The notes beneath the pieces were generated by a model. That model saw only the letters and a program-made list of their open reading frames with translations, was not told the origin of the DNA and did not search any database. This document shows positions 1 to 11,137 of a DNA stretch of 64,000 bases, in pieces (the stretch's first letter is position 1; every line of letters begins with the position of its first letter). The stretch comes from Trema orientale. Its lineage: Eukaryota > Streptophyta > Magnoliopsida > Rosales > Cannabaceae. Location: the NCBI GenBank assembly GCA_002914845.1, contig JXTC01000424.1, positions 45,129 through 109,128 on the forward strand, written 5' to 3'. The translations under genes and the position numbers were made by a program.

Positions 1-315
1 TAGCAAGGACATTGTCTTTGGTAATGAGCTTATAAGTTCTGCAACTTTCGCTTCGGCCAGTCATATTCCCTAAGCCAAAACCCTCTCTCTAAAACCTCTT
101 TCTCTTCTCTATCTCAGTTTGCTTTCTCTCTTGCTCTTCCTCTCCTCCTTTTTCACTCTCCCTTCTTTCTCCCTCTCGTCGAAACCTCAGGCTCATTTGA
201 CGAATCTGCCAAGGTCTCGGTTGTGTAGTTGGCAGCAGCTGTAGTCCCCAAGCTTCCTCGAGTTCAGTATCTCAAGCTCTCTGTCCCTAAGCTTTCATGG
301 CTTTGCTTTTGGTAA
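1..315 (+). other. Possible 5' leader and first exon of an unidentified gene
   Basis: The stretch is strongly pyrimidine-rich (repeated ctctctct and tcttcct runs at about 70-190), a pattern common in plant 5' untranslated leaders. An ATG at 297 opens a very short frame (MALLLV) that runs straight into a plausible splice donor, gtaact at 312. I found no following exon before the LTR at 1203, so this may be a truncated gene start, a captured fragment, or the leader of a gene with a long first intron. No product can be named. Confidence 0.25.
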
Positions 316-1202
316 CTAGCTCTTTTTAATTTCTTTTATCTTCTTTGGTTTGAATGTTATGGGAAATTTTTGACAGATGTGTGTGATGAATGCTACTATA
401 GCAGAACTTAAAAAAGGGATATATAGAACAATTAATTAGTAAATCCACTAAAGAAGGCAAAGACAATATATCATGTACTAATCTTCTGGGTATATCTAAT
501 TAATAAAAGAAATTTATAATAATAGTAGCAATTTTTAATATTTAATATTAGAGTTCGAATAGTTGAACATGTTAAAATTAGTGGGAGAAGCTCATAAAAG
601 TAGTTGTTTTTATGTAAACGTTTTGATATTAATAAAACAAAGTTTTATTCAGTTAATTACTTATGTGTAATGTTATTTAAATAAAGATCTATTTGATTGT
701 ATAAATATTTATCTTAGTAATTACGATGTAGACTCACTAAAAATATGGATACAAGTTATTTACAATTAATTACTAGTGGTTCACAATAATATAAATAAGG
801 TTGGACACTTTATTTATATTATAGTAGACTTTAAAAAAGTTTGACTTGTCTTGATCAACTTAAGTTGGTGTAATAGGACTTACATAGAACTAGATCATAA
901 ATGAAATTCTATTAACAATGTCAGTGGAATATAATTTTATAGGCAGTAATTAGCTTTACTCTTAAACTTTAATTAGCTGTGATTATATATTCTCAAATAT
1001 GACTTTTTATTTGAATTACAAATGAGTTAGACCAATCGAGGTCAATATTCTTTGCTGTTTAGAAAAATAGATTTTTTGAATTATATAATTATAATTAGCA
1101 ATATAGAATTTAGTAAAATAACATCTCTTGGTGGATTTTAGTACTTGATCACAAGTTTTAAGCTTAAGCATGTCAACACTAATTCAGTCAATATGATTTT
1201 AA
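316..1202. other. AT-rich intergenic DNA, no feature recognised
   Basis: The sequence is AT-rich with stop codons in every frame and no protein similarity I can see. No tRNA-like or clear terminal-repeat structure was found. It ends at the sharp TGTTGGG start of the LTR at 1203. Confidence 0.5.
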
Positions 1203-2985
1203 TGTTGGGATATTTACCCTAAAAAGCAGATATCCAATTTTACCCTTTTAGTGTAAACAACTTTCTCTTACATACAATTATGATATTTGCTAGATTAAAC
1301 TGTCTCAATTGAATAATTTATTTATCTGAAAAAGATTCCATGACTTTATTTGTGTATAAAGAAACAAACATAATTAAATGTTAATTATGGAGAGATTTGC
1401 TTCTTTATCTAAGTCTAAATATTTTAGTTCACAATCTGTAAATAAAGAAGGAATACTTTATTTACTAAAGATTGTAGCATTTGTCTATTTGTAGTATTTG
1501 TCTATCTCAATGAAAATGATCTGTCTCAAATCACTGAAGTGTCTGACTTCTGATAGAAATACTAGTACAACATAAATAAGTTATGTGTATTGAACTAGAC
1601 CAGGCAATATAAAGAATTGGAGTGCCGTAACTCAATTCTTATATTACCACAAACTAGCTCTTTGCATGTAGATCTTAATCCTTGATGTTTGATTGGACTT
1701 GTTTTCATGGGTTGTAGCCTTTTGATTTGTTAAAAGACTAACTTCTATGAAATTAGAGGCGAATTCTGATATGTTGGAGGTTATGGTTTATAAATTGATG
1801 GGAACACTAAATAGTTAAGGACACTATGCATTAATGCCACTTTAGGTTCTTTCAAGATTTATGGAATAATTAAATCTAAGATCTTAGTATTCACTTTGTG
1901 AATTGGTTGATAATTTTGTCTAAACGGCCATTGAGAACAAAATTATCAAGAACATTATTTCTTGATAGAAAGATGGTAACTTAAAGGTAAATAGGTATTA
2001 AAGGGGTTTTACGGTAATTTCACCTATCCAACTACGGCATCGTATAGGGATTCTGTATGTGCTATAGAATATGCTAGATGGATCAGTTAATCAAGGCTAA
2101 ATCTCTATAAAAGACATAACATTTAATCTAAGAGTGCAGTATTGGGCCTTTAGTAGAGTGTCCTCTTTACTAATAGTATTTATATAAGTACCATAATAAG
2201 AGTTATTATGTATTTATCATACTATTGGAGTTTAGATTATGTGGATCCATTAGGTCCCTTGTCTAACTCAACAAAGCTCATTAATTGGTTGGTGGTATTT
2301 GTGAAATTAGTTTCATGAAACTATGTAAAATAATAATTCTACACAAAAGTTGGTATTTTTATAAATAAGTTTCATGAGTTGGACATATTTATAAAAATAC
2401 ACATAAAGCCCAAATTGGAGAACAAGCCCAATCCTAGTTGGACTGGGATTAGCAATTTTAGGCCCCATATATATAAGATATATGAGAGAAAAAATTGCAC
2501 AGTAATACATACAATGTCACACGCATAAGGCAGAGAGAGAGAGAGAGAATTTGGCCACCTTAGGCTAAGAGAGGAGAGAAAAAATTTCCTGCAATCTCAC
2601 AGTCTCATCTCACGTCCTAGTGTTCCAAAAGATCAAGAAGATATTCTTGATCGTTCTCCAACGAAGGATTCAACTTGGTGCCCACTCGCCTCATCAACCA
2701 AGAGCAAGAACATAGACAAGAAGATCTAGGGTTGGAGATTTGATCACCATCTACAAGGAGATCAAGGAGGAGCGCGCTACAAGAAGTAAACCTTAATCTT
2801 ATCTCTAGGGTTTATGCATCTAGATTTGATTTATGTTATACATGATCCTGTATATGATATATGCATGTTCTATGGTTATGAAAATTGTTTTCATGTAAAA
2901 AATTTGAAACCTAAATCCGCTAATTATTCCGCTGCGTTCATGATGTGATCATGTGTTTTCCATATTTGCATGCATGCATGATTTT
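1203..2985 (+). mobile_element. Solo LTR of a copia-type retrotransposon (copy 1 of 3)
   Basis: It starts with TGTTGGGATATTT and is colinear over its whole length with 36568-38373 and, more distantly, 15750-17402. Shared landmarks include 'gtgccgtaactcaa', 'tacggtaatttcacc', an agaga-rich leader near 2530 and the 3' block 'ttccgctgcg' near 2929. There is no gag-pol sequence next to it, so it is a solo LTR or LTR fragment. Unlike the other two copies I could not match a 5-bp target duplication. The 3' border near 2985 is where similarity to copy 2 fades, so that end may be truncated. Confidence 0.75.
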
Positions 2986-2989
2986 CCTA

Positions 2990-3890
2990 ATTGGCTGAAG
3001 AGAACTATGACTTTGACTAGGTGATGTGACAAAATCTGGTTCGAGAAAAACCCGGTTGTACCAGCAGTGCGAAGCACCGGATCCGACCGCCCTGAATACT
3101 TCTGCGCCAGCCATCAGCTCGTGGGCCGCAATTGTCTCCTCGTCCCAGCCGTCCACTCGCCAATCTGGGCCCTTTAATCCACTTGATCCGACAGGTGGAT
3201 TTAATCCGGATTTCTTTTCTTTTTTTTTTTCTTTTCTTTTAACCTAAATCAAATCAAATTAAATTAAATCAAAAACCTATATCTTATAAAAATCTATTTC
3301 AAATTAAATTGACTTAAACTAAATTAAATTAAAACACTAAACCTAATAAAATAACTTAAAATTAAACAAAACTAAATCTAAACCAAAATAAAATAAAACA
3401 ACTTAAATTACTTAAAATCTAAATTAAAATTACTCTAGGACACACATTTTTAATAAATAAAAGGCATAATTAACTCTATTTTTATAGAGTTATCAGATAT
3501 ATTATATAAATTGTATAATTAGGCCCAAAACTAAATCATGTTAATATGTTATACACATCTTGATTTATATTTTATAGTATAGAAAAAAGTTTTTTTAAAA
3601 AATATATTTTAATTTTTAAAACATTAACAAAAGAACTTTTCAAAAAATAAACATTAAAAAAAAGATAAATTAGGGGAGCAACGGCTATATTGGTGGAAAC
3701 AAGAGCCCAGATAAAAGAAGGAAAGAAAAAAAAAAAGGACGGGGGAGGGGCGGGCCAGACCGCGAATTGAAGGCTCAACCAAGACCCCTATGTATGAGCC
3801 GGTCTGGCCTAGCCTATGGGCCACAATAACGGGCTACGGACTGACCCGTTAGGTCCGGCCCGAATTGCCACCTCTACTTACTGACTTTTC
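2990..3890. repeat. GC-rich fragment followed by a hAT-like element end
   Basis: Positions 3030-3200 are far richer in GC than their surroundings and are open on the minus strand for 72 codons (containing DEETIAAHELMAGAEVF), with no family I recognise. Around 3785-3878 the sequence becomes GC-rich again and ends in 'ggcccgaattgccacctcta', which reads on the minus strand as TAGAGGTGGCAATTCGGGCC, a form typical of hAT transposon termini. The opposite terminus was not identified. The GC-rich block may be captured gene sequence, but that is inference. Confidence 0.35.
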
Positions 3891-4516
3891 TGGGATATTT
3901 GGCTTGCATGTGATAATGTGTGTTTACTTTAGGCCAAAAAGATTCGAAAATGATTTACCAAAGGAGTTTTTGAATATTAAAAGACAAATTGATGCGATCC
4001 TTGTTTTCTAGTAAGATCTTATTATCTGAGAATTTTGTATTCAAATCCTATACCAAGGAGCTCTCAGTTAATTTCTCATATTAATGATTTCTCTGGGATT
4101 CTAAAACATATTTTTGTCACAAACGCAAGCATTTTACTTGGAACCAATATGCTTTAATCTGTACTAACGAATCAAAATCGGGGCCACACACACATATAAC
4201 ATGCAAGTATATTCGTTAAAGCCTCATGTTTATAGCGATTATTGATCAAAGGTTCAATGGAGAATTATTTGATAGAAAACTGAAGAAACGATACAGGTCT
4301 AGCAAACTGAGCAGTGCAACAAAGAAGAAAGTAACAGTAGGGTTCAAGTATAGAACAGAGGCAAAGTGNGGGGGGGGGATTCACCCCTGTAAAACAGCCT
4401 ATGATATTCATTCAACAGGAATTCGAAATAAATAAGAAGGAAAACGATTATTTAGTACATAAGCTACTATATCAAAACAACACTCGATGACAATTTATGT
4501 AGAAATGGAGTTATAA
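3891..4516. other. Intergenic DNA downstream of the first RLP gene
   Basis: No gene recognised. An ambiguous base (N) sits at 4369 before a run of G. The 3' untranslated region of the minus-strand RLP gene should lie in the right part of this stretch, but I see no firm polyadenylation landmark. Confidence 0.4.
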
Positions 4517-7177
4517 TCAATTACGGCGTCCCATCCTTCGCTTCCTTATTACTTGCCAATTCCTTATCCCGAAAGTCATGGCAAACCAATTTGGTTTTCT
4601 TGCGATCGCAAATTCTGCGACGAACAATCCGACTACAAATCCACATCCATATCCTATCACCACGACTTTCCATCCAAATTGAAAGAAAGAACTTGACTCT
4701 TCTTCCTCTTCTTCGTGCGATGGAAGTGGTGGATCCAAGGCCTCGGAGTTTCCACACTTGTTTGGCAACGGAATACCACATAACCCCGAGTTTCCCTCGT
4801 ACGAACTGCTCTCGAATCTACTCAGTTGGTTTGCCCGTGGAATAGGCCCCGTCAGGTGGTTGTGCGAGACATTCAAGTATTGAAGGAAAGTGAGCTTGGT
4901 TAATTCTTGAGGGATCTCTCCTGAGAGCTCATTTCCATAAAGGTCTAAGGATTCGAGACCAGTTAGATTCCCCAGTGATGACGGTATACCACCTTTGAGA
5001 TTATTATTGGATAAGTCAAGAGAGTAGAGCCCCTTAACATTTCCAATGTCTGCCGGAATTTCTCCATCAAATTTGTTGTCGGACAGGCTTATTACTGCAA
5101 TGATATCTATGATCTTCTCATAGAATCTATCCACGCCTTTGATTTTTATTGTAACTCTGAAATTAACGAAAGAGCTAATAGTATTGCTGCCCTTACTTTT
5201 TGTTATGGGAATTGACTTCATATAGCTTGAATTCCAAAACATGTTACTTTTCATGGCCTTCCAACTTTGGATGTAACTAGACGGTAACTTGCCTGTAAAG
5301 TTATTGAACGACATATCAATAATACGCAACTTTGGGAATTCGTAGTGTGGTCTAGGCTCCCCTATAACTCCATGAAATTCGTTGGACCGCAGCACAAGAA
5401 CTTCCAACTCCGGAAGAGATCCCAACCAATATGGGAACACATCATCGAGTCTATTGTTTTCCAGGTTGAGATAACCAAGCATCCTACAATTCGTCAGCGA
5501 GTGTGGTACTTGGCCTTGTAGTTGATTATAACCTAAATCAACAAGCCTCAACTGGTTACCCTCTGAAAATATTGGAATGTTGCCCGAAATAGAGTTGTTT
5601 CTGAGAGTCAATACCGACAAGGATTTGAAGTTACCAAAACATTGCGGAAGGCTACCTGACAAGTTATTATAGGACATCTTAAGGAATGCAAGCGAACGAA
5701 GATTGCAAATTGCAGGTGGAACTTCCCCTATCAAGTCATTTTCAGAAAGGTGTAAGAAAAATGTTTCTCTGCTTTTGTTAAACATCCATTCCGGTATTCG
5801 ACCACCGATGTGGTTACCTACAAGATCCAAAGAATCAATTCTTTCTTGATGCGCAAGGAATTCAGGGAATTTTCGCAAATTGCAATTGGACAAGAACAGG
5901 AGCTTGAATTGTGGAAGAGTGTCATTAATACCGGGTTTAATGATCACCGAGAGTTTGTTGTCGGACAGAGAAAGGGTTCTAAGATTTTTTAGGCCAAGAA
6001 ACATGTCAAAGTTCACATTGCCGCTCAAATTGTTATTTTCTACTGTAAGGAGTTCAAGATTTTGGAGTTTGGAGAGTGAGAATGGAAGTGGACCACTAAG
6101 CTGATTGGAGTAAAGCCATAGTTGGACGAGTTGGGTGAGGTTTGCCAAGGAAGAAGGGATATGTCCCATAAAGTTATTTTCAGAAAGGTCTAGATAAGTG
6201 AGTTGGTTCAGCTTACCTATGGAAGCCGGAATCATTCCTGAAAAGTTGCAAGCCGTAGCATCCAGGTAATACAAAGAAGCAAGCTTCTCAATTGACGTAG
6301 GTAGATCCCCAGAAAAGCTAGTGCCTGCCAGCTTCAACGCCTTCAAAGAACTACTCTGCTTGAACTCAGGCAAGCTTCCAGTAAGATTTTCATTAAACCC
6401 CACGCTAAGAATTTGCAAGTTAGGCAGCCCAAAGATTCCAACAGGGAATTCGCCTCTCAATCCGCAATCTTTTAGAAGCAGAGACGTCAAAGAAGAAAAA
6501 TTTGCCAAAGAATCTGGCACTGTGGACGATATGTCGACGTAACTGAGACGAAGCTGTTCGAGGCTAGTCAAGTTCGAAACCAGGCTCTTGAAATCAGGCT
6601 TCTTGAGTACCAATAGTTTTTTGCGAGTGAGCGGATCAATGTTTTCGGACAAATCAAGAGAAGACAAGTTGGACAGCTCCGAAACTTCTGATGGAATTTG
6701 GCCGGAGAAGACGGAGGCATTCAGGCTTAGAGAAGTCAGCATAGAAAGCCGCTTGATAGCAGTGGGTATATGAGAGTAGTTGAAATGGTTGTCCGCAAGA
6801 CTAAGCCTCCGGAGGTGAACAAGGCTGAAAAGGCTGCTATTAGAGTCAAGAGAGCCATAGAGGAAGCTGCTGCCGAGATCAAGGCCGATCACATGGCCGG
6901 TGTCCTCATCGCACTCGACTCCTTCCCAGGAGCAGCAATCACTACTTGTCCCTCCGGCTTGATTCCAGAGAGTAAGCTTCGGATAAGCAAGAGGATCACC
7001 TGAGGCAGACTTGTCAATAACAAAAGCTTCCTTAAACTGCAACAAAGAAGATTTTTCATGATCATGGCAAAGCGATTGCGAGAAAGAGAAACATAATACA
7101 GCCAGGAGGAGATTGATGTATATAATCAGGAGAAAAAGAAAGCGTGAGAATATAAACGGAGTCATGGATGATCCCAT
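4517..7177 (-). CDS. LRR receptor-like protein (RLP), Cf-9/RLP6-7-like, intact
   Basis: This is a single-exon gene for a plasma-membrane receptor lacking a kinase. Plant RLPs of this class sense extracellular ligands and signal through partner kinases such as SOBIR1 (family knowledge). The frame is open from 7261, but I start at the ATG at 7177 because the product then opens directly with a hydrophobic signal peptide (MGSSMTPFIFSRFLFLLIIY). Next comes a cysteine-paired N-terminal cap (CHDHEKSSLLQF and DCCSWEGVEC), then about 25-30 extracellular LRRs of the LxxLxLxxNxLxGxIP type. A non-LRR island near IKIKGVDRFYEK precedes the last LRRs. After that come an LCG..L..KCGN cap, an acidic stretch (SHEEEEEESSS), one membrane helix (VVVIGYGCGFVVGLFVAEFA) and a short basic tail ending KRRMGRRN. 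About 886 residues is normal for the family. The ligand is unknown. Confidence 0.93.
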   Translation of the reverse strand: MGSSMTPFIFSRFLFLLIIYINLLLAVLCFSFSQSLCHDHEKSSLLQFKEAFVIDKSASGDPLAYPKLTLWNQAGGTSSDCCSWEGVECDEDTGHVIGLDLGSSFLYGSLDSNSSLFSLVHLRRLSLADNHFNYSHIPTAIKRLSMLTSLSLNASVFSGQIPSEVSELSNLSSLDLSENIDPLTRKKLLVLKKPDFKSLVSNLTSLEQLRLSYVDISSTVPDSLANFSSLTSLLLKDCGLRGEFPVGIFGLPNLQILSVGFNENLTGSLPEFKQSSSLKALKLAGTSFSGDLPTSIEKLASLYYLDATACNFSGMIPASIGKLNQLTYLDLSENNFMGHIPSSLANLTQLVQLWLYSNQLSGPLPFSLSKLQNLELLTVENNNLSGNVNFDMFLGLKNLRTLSLSDNKLSVIIKPGINDTLPQFKLLFLSNCNLRKFPEFLAHQERIDSLDLVGNHIGGRIPEWMFNKSRETFFLHLSENDLIGEVPPAICNLRSLAFLKMSYNNLSGSLPQCFGNFKSLSVLTLRNNSISGNIPIFSEGNQLRLVDLGYNQLQGQVPHSLTNCRMLGYLNLENNRLDDVFPYWLGSLPELEVLVLRSNEFHGVIGEPRPHYEFPKLRIIDMSFNNFTGKLPSSYIQSWKAMKSNMFWNSSYMKSIPITKSKGSNTISSFVNFRVTIKIKGVDRFYEKIIDIIAVISLSDNKFDGEIPADIGNVKGLYSLDLSNNNLKGGIPSSLGNLTGLESLDLYGNELSGEIPQELTKLTFLQYLNVSHNHLTGPIPRANQLSRFESSSYEGNSGLCGIPLPNKCGNSEALDPPLPSHEEEEEESSSFFQFGWKVVVIGYGCGFVVGLFVAEFAIARKPNWFAMTFGIRNWQVIRKRRMGRRN

Positions 7178-7261
7178 AATATAATATGGTTGTTTAGCTG
7201 TGTTTGATGAACAAAAGAAGTGAATCTTCAGCTGCTCTTTGTAGCAATCACTACATGTCAA

Positions 7262-9573
7262 TGGTTGTACCGCAAGCGGACATTAATTAGCGCCTGCTTC
7301 CAACTACTCTTCTAGGTCCTAATTTTTATGTCAAGTTGTGTGTGCCTAATAATCTCGGAACACTAAAGCTGCATCATAGCCTGATAGGAGAAAATGTGAA
7401 CCAAATTCGTCAGTGTACTAATTTTTCTTGTTGGTTAATTGATTCAAAGCAGACATCAAGGAGATTGAGACCAGAATAATACGAAAGATATTGGAAAAGG
7501 CGTGTTGAAAAAAATTAAAAAATTTTGGTTTTTCCATATTGACCGGCTCTAACCAGTCTATTTGTTTCTATTTTTGATGAATTAATTAATTGTCCTACTG
7601 AAGTTAATAGCATTAGATGTCTCGTCAAGTTTAAGTTTTCTTTTTCGGTTTTTGCCCTTCTTTTTTTTGGCTATATTTATGCCAAATGCTCAATAGCTAC
7701 CCTTAAGTCTCAGCTATTTTAAGTCAAGTTATTATCTTCCATATCTTAACAAATTATACACTATAGTTACATGAATAGGAGAATATGTGATCCAAACAGT
7801 ATGTATAGTTAGTAGTTACTTGAGAGGAGAATATGTGATACAAACTCATCCGCAGTGTACTACCATCGTTGCTACTAATTAATTTGTACGAAAAAAATTA
7901 TCAACACTGGAATCGACTCAAGTCGTCTACCTCAAGTATTGGTATAGTAGACAGTACTATACGGAAATAAAAATATTGAAAAAGTCCTCTTGAATTCTGT
8001 GCTACCTACTTTTGAAAAATATCAAGCAAGTCATTCGTCAAACAATATCATTAAATGTCTTGTCAAGTTTAAGGTTTTTTGTTTCTGTTTTTTTTTTTTT
8101 TTTAATTATTTTGCTAAGTGCTCAATTGCTATACTTTCCACTGATTAGTTAAGTGCCAATAACAGTAGTAGATTACATATGCAGAAGTAAAATCCTCTGT
8201 CATATATCTTACTTTTTAAGAGTAGATTTTTGTTAAAGAATTTTCTGGGAGTACTTCTTACTTTCCGAAAAAAAGAAAAAAAGAATGTATGGTGTGCATG
8301 ATATATCACCTATAGGCCGTATCTGTAGCGTGTGCAGAAAAACTGCCAAATTGACCAAAATTAAAATCAAAACCGAAGCCGAAATCCGAGATTAGTTTGC
8401 GAACGGGTTTCCCTGTAAGTTCAAACTGATCGGTAAAAGACTGACTGATTTTTTTTTCCCTTTTATCTAATTATTTGTAATATTAAAATATTATATTAAA
8501 AAATTAGTAAAACTAATTTTTATCTCTAACTAATTTCCAAAAAAATCCAAATCTTTTTTTCTATCAACTTCTTAAAGGTCCAAAGATAATAATTTTTCTA
8601 ACTATCCAAGACTCAATTTATTATATATTTTTTTCATATTCTAGTTTGATTTATATATGTAGATGTATAATTATCCATTTGAAATTTGATGTTTTATGAT
8701 TTTATTGTTGTTTTGTGTTATTGTTACCTAAGTAATTCTACCTTAAAGTCGGAAAACTTTAAAAATAAAATAAAATAATTTTTTTCGATTTTTTTTTTCA
8801 GTTTAACTGAAAAAACCGACCGAACATTTTCATACTTAAAAAATTAAGTTTTTTTATTTAAAAACTGACTGAACCGATCAAATAGTCGGTTGGTTTCTTT
8901 ACACATTTTCATAATAGCATAGCAATTTGTATTTTTAAATTATCAATGGTGTAGCAAATTTAGCATCGTTTGTTAAATGGTTACAACAATATTTACCCAT
9001 GGATGGTTACAATGGTTTAAGTCGTTAGATTTAGTATCCTACGGTGGTGATTAGTTTGATAGTTGGCCAAAAAAATTTAATACTATTTATTACCATCAAA
9101 AAAATTTAATGCTATCACTACTTTTTTTAGTATCCATTCATGGTCACAAAAAAATTGTAACCATTGAGAAGTCCTCCATATATATATATATATATATATA
9201 TAAAAGGAGACCTTTGAAACTTTTACTAACAGAAATTCTGTTAGTTTTTTAAGTGAGAAATTCTCAAAAATAACTGAACAGCTATTTTCTTTTCTTTGAT
9301 TTATTTAGAGAATTAAGTGCGGTCACAAACTTGATCTTTTTTGGTGTAGCATAAAAATCCACACTCTTGTATAACTATAAATAAGAATAGTCTAAAAAAT
9401 CATTAGGGTGTAGAGTCATGCAGTTATTTATCTAATGTCTACAAGAGGTATGCTGTTGATACATGATTTTAATATTGTTAAGAGATTTATTATGCTCCTG
9501 ATTATGCTTTTGGCGGTGTTGCATTAAAGAAAAAAAAAATTGATAGTTTTTCACAAAAAATCATTTTAAAAAA
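7262..9573. other. RLP promoter side and AT-rich intergenic DNA
   Basis: Two related blocks near 7385-7500 and 7790-7980 share 'aggagaa.atgtga.ccaaa' and 'cagtgtacta', an old local duplication. A related block lies near 29470-29600 upstream of the other RLP gene. Positions 8380-8900 contain scattered inverted motifs (actgatcggt and accgatca) that may be a degraded foldback element. A TA microsatellite lies at 9178-9202. No coding sequence recognised. Confidence 0.45.
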
Positions 9574-9741
9574 GGGCGCATCTACAGTAGGGGCGTCCCT
9601 GCGTAGGGCCCTGTCTATACACCGTTTGATGGGAATCTGTGCACAGATTCCCCATAGATTCCTATTATTCCCCATAGATTCCCATTAAACGGTGTATAAA
9701 GGGTAGCCCTACGTAGGAGCGCCCCTACTGTAGCCCTCCAC
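9574..9741. mobile_element. Compact foldback MITE with near-palindromic arms
   Basis: The left arm 'ctacagtaggggcg' near 9582 matches the reverse complement of 'cgcccctactgtag' ending near 9733. Pairing continues inward through 'cgtagggc' and 'atacaccgttt', so almost the whole element folds into one hairpin. The middle holds two copies of 'ccccatagattcc'. There is no coding capacity. AT-rich flanks make the target duplication ambiguous. Confidence 0.8.
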
Positions 9742-9839
9742 TTTAAAAAATACTATCAACTTTCACGTTTTTATAGTCTTTCCATCAAAATTGGTACTGA
9801 TCCTTTCAGTACGTTTTGTGAAAGGTCAGGCGACACTAT

Positions 9840-10280
9840 ACGAACCAACGGAGGATAACAGGACTTTGGTCAAAGCCTTAGCCTGGCAATGAGTTTTCAT
9901 TAATTTCCATTTTCACTACTTATTTGTGCCAGTGTTCACAAACCACTTAGGTATTTGGCCATATATTTGGTTTCCCCAAAGATCAAACATCCGAAGTATT
10001 TATTTATTTATTTATTTTGTATTGCAAAAGACTCGGGATGTAACTTATATTGTACGATCCCAGCTGTAACGTCTCAAACTTAACAGTTGGAGTTCACACA
10101 AGTCAAGAAACATGTCAATTTCCATTGTGCCACTCAACTCATTTTTGGCAAGAAAAAGAGTTCTGAGATTTGTATCTAGAAAATGAATTCGGAGCAGGAC
10201 CCGGCAGATTATTCTTTCTAAGACGTATAGCAAAAGTTAATTGGGCAAGGTTTGCAAGCCAAGCTGGTATTTGACCCAAA
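9840..10280 (-). pseudogene. Truncated RLP copy (LRR fragment)
   Basis: On the minus strand this encodes LRR sequence closely related to the RLP at 24670-27412: 'NELSGTMEIDMFLDL' here against 'NELSGTLAIDMFLGL' there. The DNA is colinear with about 25965-26460 of that gene, including 'aggataacaggactttggtc' and 'atatttggtttccccaaaga'. Stops and indels break the frame. DNA immediately upstream (10330-10600) matches DNA upstream of the intact copy (27640-27935). This was therefore a duplicated gene that lost everything between its mid-LRR region and its promoter. Confidence 0.85.
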
Positions 10281-10329
10281 AAAAATGATAACTGAACTTT
10301 ATCTCTTGTAACACACTAATGGTTTCATT

Positions 10330-10612
10330 ACAAATTTTCCTTTTGATCAAACCACTAATAGTTATTTTGCTTGGCTATGAATGAAATGAGTCAATAATGA
10401 CATTTACCTACTTCCTAGTGGGTAAGTAGAAATTGATAAACAAATTTAATTCGGCTAAGAATGATCGATGGCATGAAATGACAAGTATATATCGTAGCAG
10501 TAATTTGTCAACAGAAATATTGGTTATAGAGAGAAAAAGCTAGCATTATAGAGTAATTGTTCTACCCGTTATTTCTATTTTCATCATAGTAAAAAGAAGG
10601 GCTTATGGCACA
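10330..10612 (-). repeat. Duplicated RLP upstream region
   Basis: It is colinear with 27640-27935, the 5' flank of the second RLP gene. Shared strings include 'ggctatgaatgaaa', 'gagtcaataatgaca', 'ctagtgggtaagtagaaa' and 'agaaaaagctag'. This shows the duplicated unit included non-coding 5' DNA. Confidence 0.75.
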
Positions 10613-11137
10613 AATGGTCCCTAAACCATCCATCTTGTGGCAATTTGGTCCACAAAGTTCTATTTGGGACAATTAAGTCCTACACCTTTTGATTTGAAAC
10701 AATTTAGTTCCTGAATTGTCTAAATTGTAACCTGCTCTTAAATTTCTGACCAAACATATATGTGAAGAGTACGTTGTAGTATTTTAAAGAGTATTTAAGA
10801 GAAAATAAACGAAAAAAGAGGATTTGGAGAAAAGGAAATATGCATTATTTATATTTTTGAGGAATTCTGAAGCTGCAAATTTAGAAATCATTTTTTTGTG
10901 ATCGTTCATTTGTATGCTTAAAGTTCCAAAATTACTTTTCAAATATACTTTTAGATGCTATCATGTGATCCTCACGTGTGTTTTTGGTCATAAATTTAAT
11001 AGCAGGTTGTAATTTAGACTGTCCAATGACCAAATTACTTCAAATCAGAAAATTTCAAAGACTTGATTTCCAGAATTAGAACTTTGAGGACTAAATTGCC
11101 ACAAATTGGATAGGTCAGGACCATTTGTGCCATTAAC
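10613..11137. mobile_element. Non-autonomous TIR element, about 0.5 kb
   Basis: The left terminus 'ttatggcacaaatggtcc' pairs with the right terminus 'ggaccatttgtgccattaa'. Both arms continue through 'tggcaatttggtcc' and 'ggactaaattgcca', and through a matching 'caaagttcta' block. Arms this long, flanking non-coding DNA, suggest a Mutator-type MITE. I could not confirm a 9-bp target duplication. Confidence 0.65.

Noticed and set aside
3026-3247. Plus-strand ORF of 73 codons in the GC-rich block
   Set aside because: It ends in a poly-Phe run from a T-tract, has no family resemblance, and overlaps an equally open minus-strand frame; open frames are expected by chance in a GC-rich block.
4226-4435. 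Plus-strand ORF containing the ambiguous base at 4369
   Set aside because: It lies in the RLP 3' flank, crosses an N and a G-run, and shows no protein similarity.
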